NCBI RefSeq assembly: GCF_027409185.1
Contig: NC_084460.1
Span: 153,327,569 to 153,391,568 of the forward strand
Length of the DNA stretch: 64,000 nucleotides
From: Cynocephalus volans
Taxonomy: Eukaryota > Chordata > Mammalia > Dermoptera > Cynocephalidae
Direction of reading: 5' to 3'
The position numbers and the translations under genes are program-made. Of this stretch, positions 61,176 through 64,000 are shown one piece after another; the stretch's first letter is position 1; every line of letters starts with the position of its first letter. Below the pieces are notes generated by a model. The model was not told the origin of the DNA. It made no database searches and saw nothing but the letters and a program-made list of their open reading frames with translations.

Positions 61176-61179
61176 ACAG

Positions 61180-61402
61180 ACCCACAATTTTTTTTCTTAG
61201 TTGCACTAAATTCAACTTAAAGGTGGGAAAGGGGAAGGGGGAAGGGGGTTGGCATGAAATCAATTAAGGGTCACAAAGATTGATTATGCTTGGTAAACAT
61301 GAGCATACCCTGATTTGATCACTACATATTGTGTACATCTTTTGATATTCAATTCTGTACCCCACAATATATATAATCAATTATCTTTCAAATAAAAAAA
61401 AA
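61180..61402 (+). mobile_element. LINE-1 3' end with G-rich tract, 5'-truncated
   Basis: A G-rich polypurine tract (61222-61249) is followed by 'catgagcataccctgatttg', 'atcactacatattgtgtaca', 'gatattcaattctgtacccc' and an A tail (61391-61402). It is of the same family as the minus-strand copy at 21533-21640. A G-rich tract in the 3'UTR is typical of mammalian L1. Confidence 0.8.
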
Positions 61403-61404
61403 GT

Positions 61405-62455
61405 ATAAATGGTAAAATAGGGCCTATGCTGCTTTTGACATAGTAAAATCATCATAGCTTTTGTTATCCACAAGAGAATTTTCAAAAGTAAATTATCTGA
61501 GGTTTAAATTCTCATGGATTTTTATAGTTTTTTGCAACTTAAGAATGATTTTAACATTTAGGGATAGAATCTATTTAATTATTCAAAAATAATGCTAAGT
61601 ATTTTTAATTCATTTGTTTCAATAACACTGTACTGAAAAAGACACAATACTACATTTAAATATCTGAATCTAAACGTAAGTAAAATAAACCTTATGCAGA
61701 TTTCTGCAGGCTTTTATTCAATACCTCCAGAATTAAAAAAAATATATGATACATGGGCCTCCAGTGTCAGAACATCTAAATTCTCCTAATTTCTCATTTT
61801 TAAAAAGAATACAGCATAATGCATACTTTTGGGGATTAATAGGTTAAAAAATGTTTCCAAAAAGATGTAGTAAAGAAAGAATTTCAGCTAATAATTTATA
61901 AATAATCTAAAGCTTATGCCAAGGTATTATCTCAATTAATTATAAATTAATTAATTGAGATAATTAAATCTCATACATAATTCATATCAATTAAGGAAAT
62001 TCAAGAAAATTCAAAAATTATTTTTCAGGTCCTTAGTTAGACCTCTTAGACAAATAGTTTTAATTAAAGTCATTGAAATATACATTAGCTAAAGTGCTAC
62101 TTTTAATGCTTAACCTGTAATATATGGAAAATTCTGACCTCTATATTTATAGTATCTTTCACTGTTTGTTGCTATCATTCCCAGATTGCATCAAAATAGA
62201 TGTAGGAATACATACTTGCTTGTAAACATTAGTATAGACACATTATTTGCATCTCTAATATTAAATCTCTGATCAAGAGCATTCTAAGAAGCATATTGCA
62301 TGTGTAGTGTACAAAATTCTATACATTAGTACAATTGCACTAAATTCAGTAGCAAATTAAATTTTCCTGCCCCTACACTGCTTTTTTTGTGATCTACTTC
62401 ATCCATGAAGAACAAGAATAGAATAAAGTTTCATGTGACATTTATGTTTTCCAAT
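61405..62455. other. AT-rich non-coding DNA
   Basis: Contains a perfect hairpin (listed separately). Otherwise nothing recognised. Confidence 0.5.
61926..61964. repeat. Perfect 17-bp inverted repeat
   Basis: The arms 61926-61942 ('attatctcaattaatta') and 61948-61964 are exact reverse complements separated by 5 bases. Confidence 0.9.
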
Positions 62456-62461
62456 TTATCT

Positions 62462-62820
62462 TAGAAGATAATTATCCCTTTATATCCACAGATGCTGAGT
62501 CAACCAACTGCTAATAGAAAATATTTGGGAGAAAAAATGATAATAATAAAAGACAATACAAAATAGCAATAGAACAATAATACATATAATACTAATTTGA
62601 AAAAATATAGTATGACAACTATTTGCATAGCATTTACATTGTATTAGGTATTATAAATAATCTAGAGAAAATTTAAAGTATATGTAAGAATGTGAGTAGG
62701 TTATAAGCAAATACGAAGCCATTTTGTATGAGGGACTTGATCATCTGGGGGTTTGGGTATCCCAGCTGGGTTGTAGTCCTAGAACAAATTCCCTAAGAAT
62801 ATCAAGGGACAACTGTAGAG
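62462..62820 (-). mobile_element. MER2 (Tigger-related DNA transposon)
   Basis: Plus-strand blocks 'ttatatccacagatgctgag', 'tcaaccaactgctaatagaa', 'gcatttacattgtattaggt', 'attataaataatctagag', 'taggttataagcaaatacga', 'agggacttgatcatctgggg' and 'aatatcaagggacaactgta' match reverse-complement MER2 along most of its length. It is non-autonomous, about 350 bp, with inverted ends next to TA. Confidence 0.88.
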
Positions 62821-62824
62821 TATA

Positions 62825-64000
62825 TTATTCATTCAACATTCACTGCTATGGCATTTAAGAGAATTAATCATGTTTTTACTTTTTATGTTAGATATAGTGT
62901 TGCTTTTAGTAACTTTGCTATAAGTAGCATAGTCAAAGGAATTTTTAATACAATTATAGAAATATTTTTTAGAGCTTGACACATTTGCATTTATTACATT
63001 AACTATATTTATTTTTCTGCAGTCACCTTGTTTTAAGCTCTCTATTTTTACCATTCATTTTTTTTTTAATTTTATGTTTGTTTCTATAAAGAGCAGAGAA
63101 TTTTAAGATATAGATAGTGCTTTTTATATCTACCAGTTGTTACTGTTACGGTTTGTAATAACGTTTTAAACTTATTTTTCAAGTTTCTACTATCAAAATT
63201 TAAATAAATTTAAAGATATAAATTTATTATAAATATATTTAAACACAGATGTCCTCTCCCTCATATACACAGAGAACTTAGCTCCCCCTACACCAAGAGT
63301 TCTACTAGAGTATTTTCTCCCAGGGTGGTTTTAGAGAGTACGGCTTTGCACAGGGAATAAATGAAAAAAGTAAAATGATTGTCTTTACGTAGAAGAGTGT
63401 CACAACAGATGAACATATATTCATGTTATATTAAAGACTCAGGCATTCCTATCTCCTGTTATGAGGTCGTAAGGTCAAAGCAGGACAGGCTTGAGCCATG
63501 CATAGAAAATGAACCCAAAGCATCCTGTCTACGTGCATGTCCATCCACAGTCAAAGGTGCCACCGTTGTATGTGGACAGAGCCTGATTAATGGGCAGTAA
63601 GACTTTGGTTTTAGAAACACACTTATTTTTTACATCAAAGATATCTGTTAAGTTTTGCTTCTCTATACGGGGTGGCATTTCATCACTTCATGTTCATTTG
63701 GTCTTAGAAACTCAAATCCTGCCAACTCTAGTGTTATATGCATATCTAAAGTGGAAAATAATTTTTCCAGCTTTATCTTTTGTAATAGTTTCATCAAACA
63801 GATATCAAAAGCCTACAGAGCATTAGTCAGGGACAGGGTGATTAGTTTCTCTCTTTCTGGATGGGTAATTAATATAAAAAGGATGGAAAAAATCCTTAAT
63901 CCCATTACACTTGATCCATCATTTAGCAATGCTTTTTGACTCTTCAAGGTAAAATCTGCATCTGAATTTCCCCAAAGCAATCAAGTCATCAGTTTCAAAA
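62825..64000. other. Non-coding DNA to window end
   Basis: AT-rich with a more balanced patch near 63440-63600. The frames at 63379-63600 and 63655-63939 lack recognised domains. No repeat named. Confidence 0.45.

Overview
This is mammalian nuclear DNA: AT-rich, non-coding, and filled with the usual mammalian interspersed repeats. I find no convincing protein-coding exon, rRNA, tRNA or CRISPR array. Every open reading frame is short and is a chance frame or lies inside a repeat. The window is best read as a gene desert or the inside of a very large intron.

Species clue. Two insertions, near 2.5 kb and 41.6 kb, are short tRNA-derived SINEs with recognisable A and B boxes. The 41.6 kb copy looks like a tRNA-type unit followed by the start of a second one. 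Together with the absence of Alu, B1/B2, carnivore, ruminant, horse or vesper-bat SINEs, this best fits the tRNA-Ile-derived CYN SINEs of colugos (Dermoptera). That is recall, not a database match, so confidence is moderate.

Layout. 0-9 kb: unique AT-rich DNA, MIR fragments, a nested SINE, a small TATA/CpG cluster near 3.5 kb and an old MER21-like LTR near 5.1-5.85 kb. 9-12 kb: a GC-richer segment built of nested tandem duplications (9028-9640) and a clean 584-bp solo LTR (11352-11935) with a perfect 6-bp target-site duplication. 12-22 kb: almost featureless AT-rich DNA, a CA microsatellite, a palindromic AT tract and one L1 3' end. 22.6-24.3 kb: the most interesting object, a complete 1.7-kb retroposon with an L1-like 5' end, a roughly 100-bp-period VNTR and an A-rich tail, bounded by 15-bp target-site duplications and carrying no L1 ORF. 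24.7-31 kb: a G-rich purine tract, an L1 ORF2/3'UTR remnant, an MLT1 LTR, L2 and MIR. 32 kb: a probable CR1/L3 relic. 41.5 kb: a palindromic mini-transposon split by a SINE. 44-51.5 kb: a cluster of L2/MIR fossils and an MLT1 LTR. 54-64 kb: MER5A, an L1 3'UTR, an intact 81-bp MITE, another L1 3' end and a MER2 element.

There are no cooperating genes. The layers record successive waves: L2/MIR/CR1, then MER2/MER5A/MLT1/old L1, then lineage-specific L1, LTR, SINE and the composite retroposon, with nesting that gives relative ages. Repeat family names come from memory of consensus sequences; repeat edges are approximate unless a target-site duplication is given.
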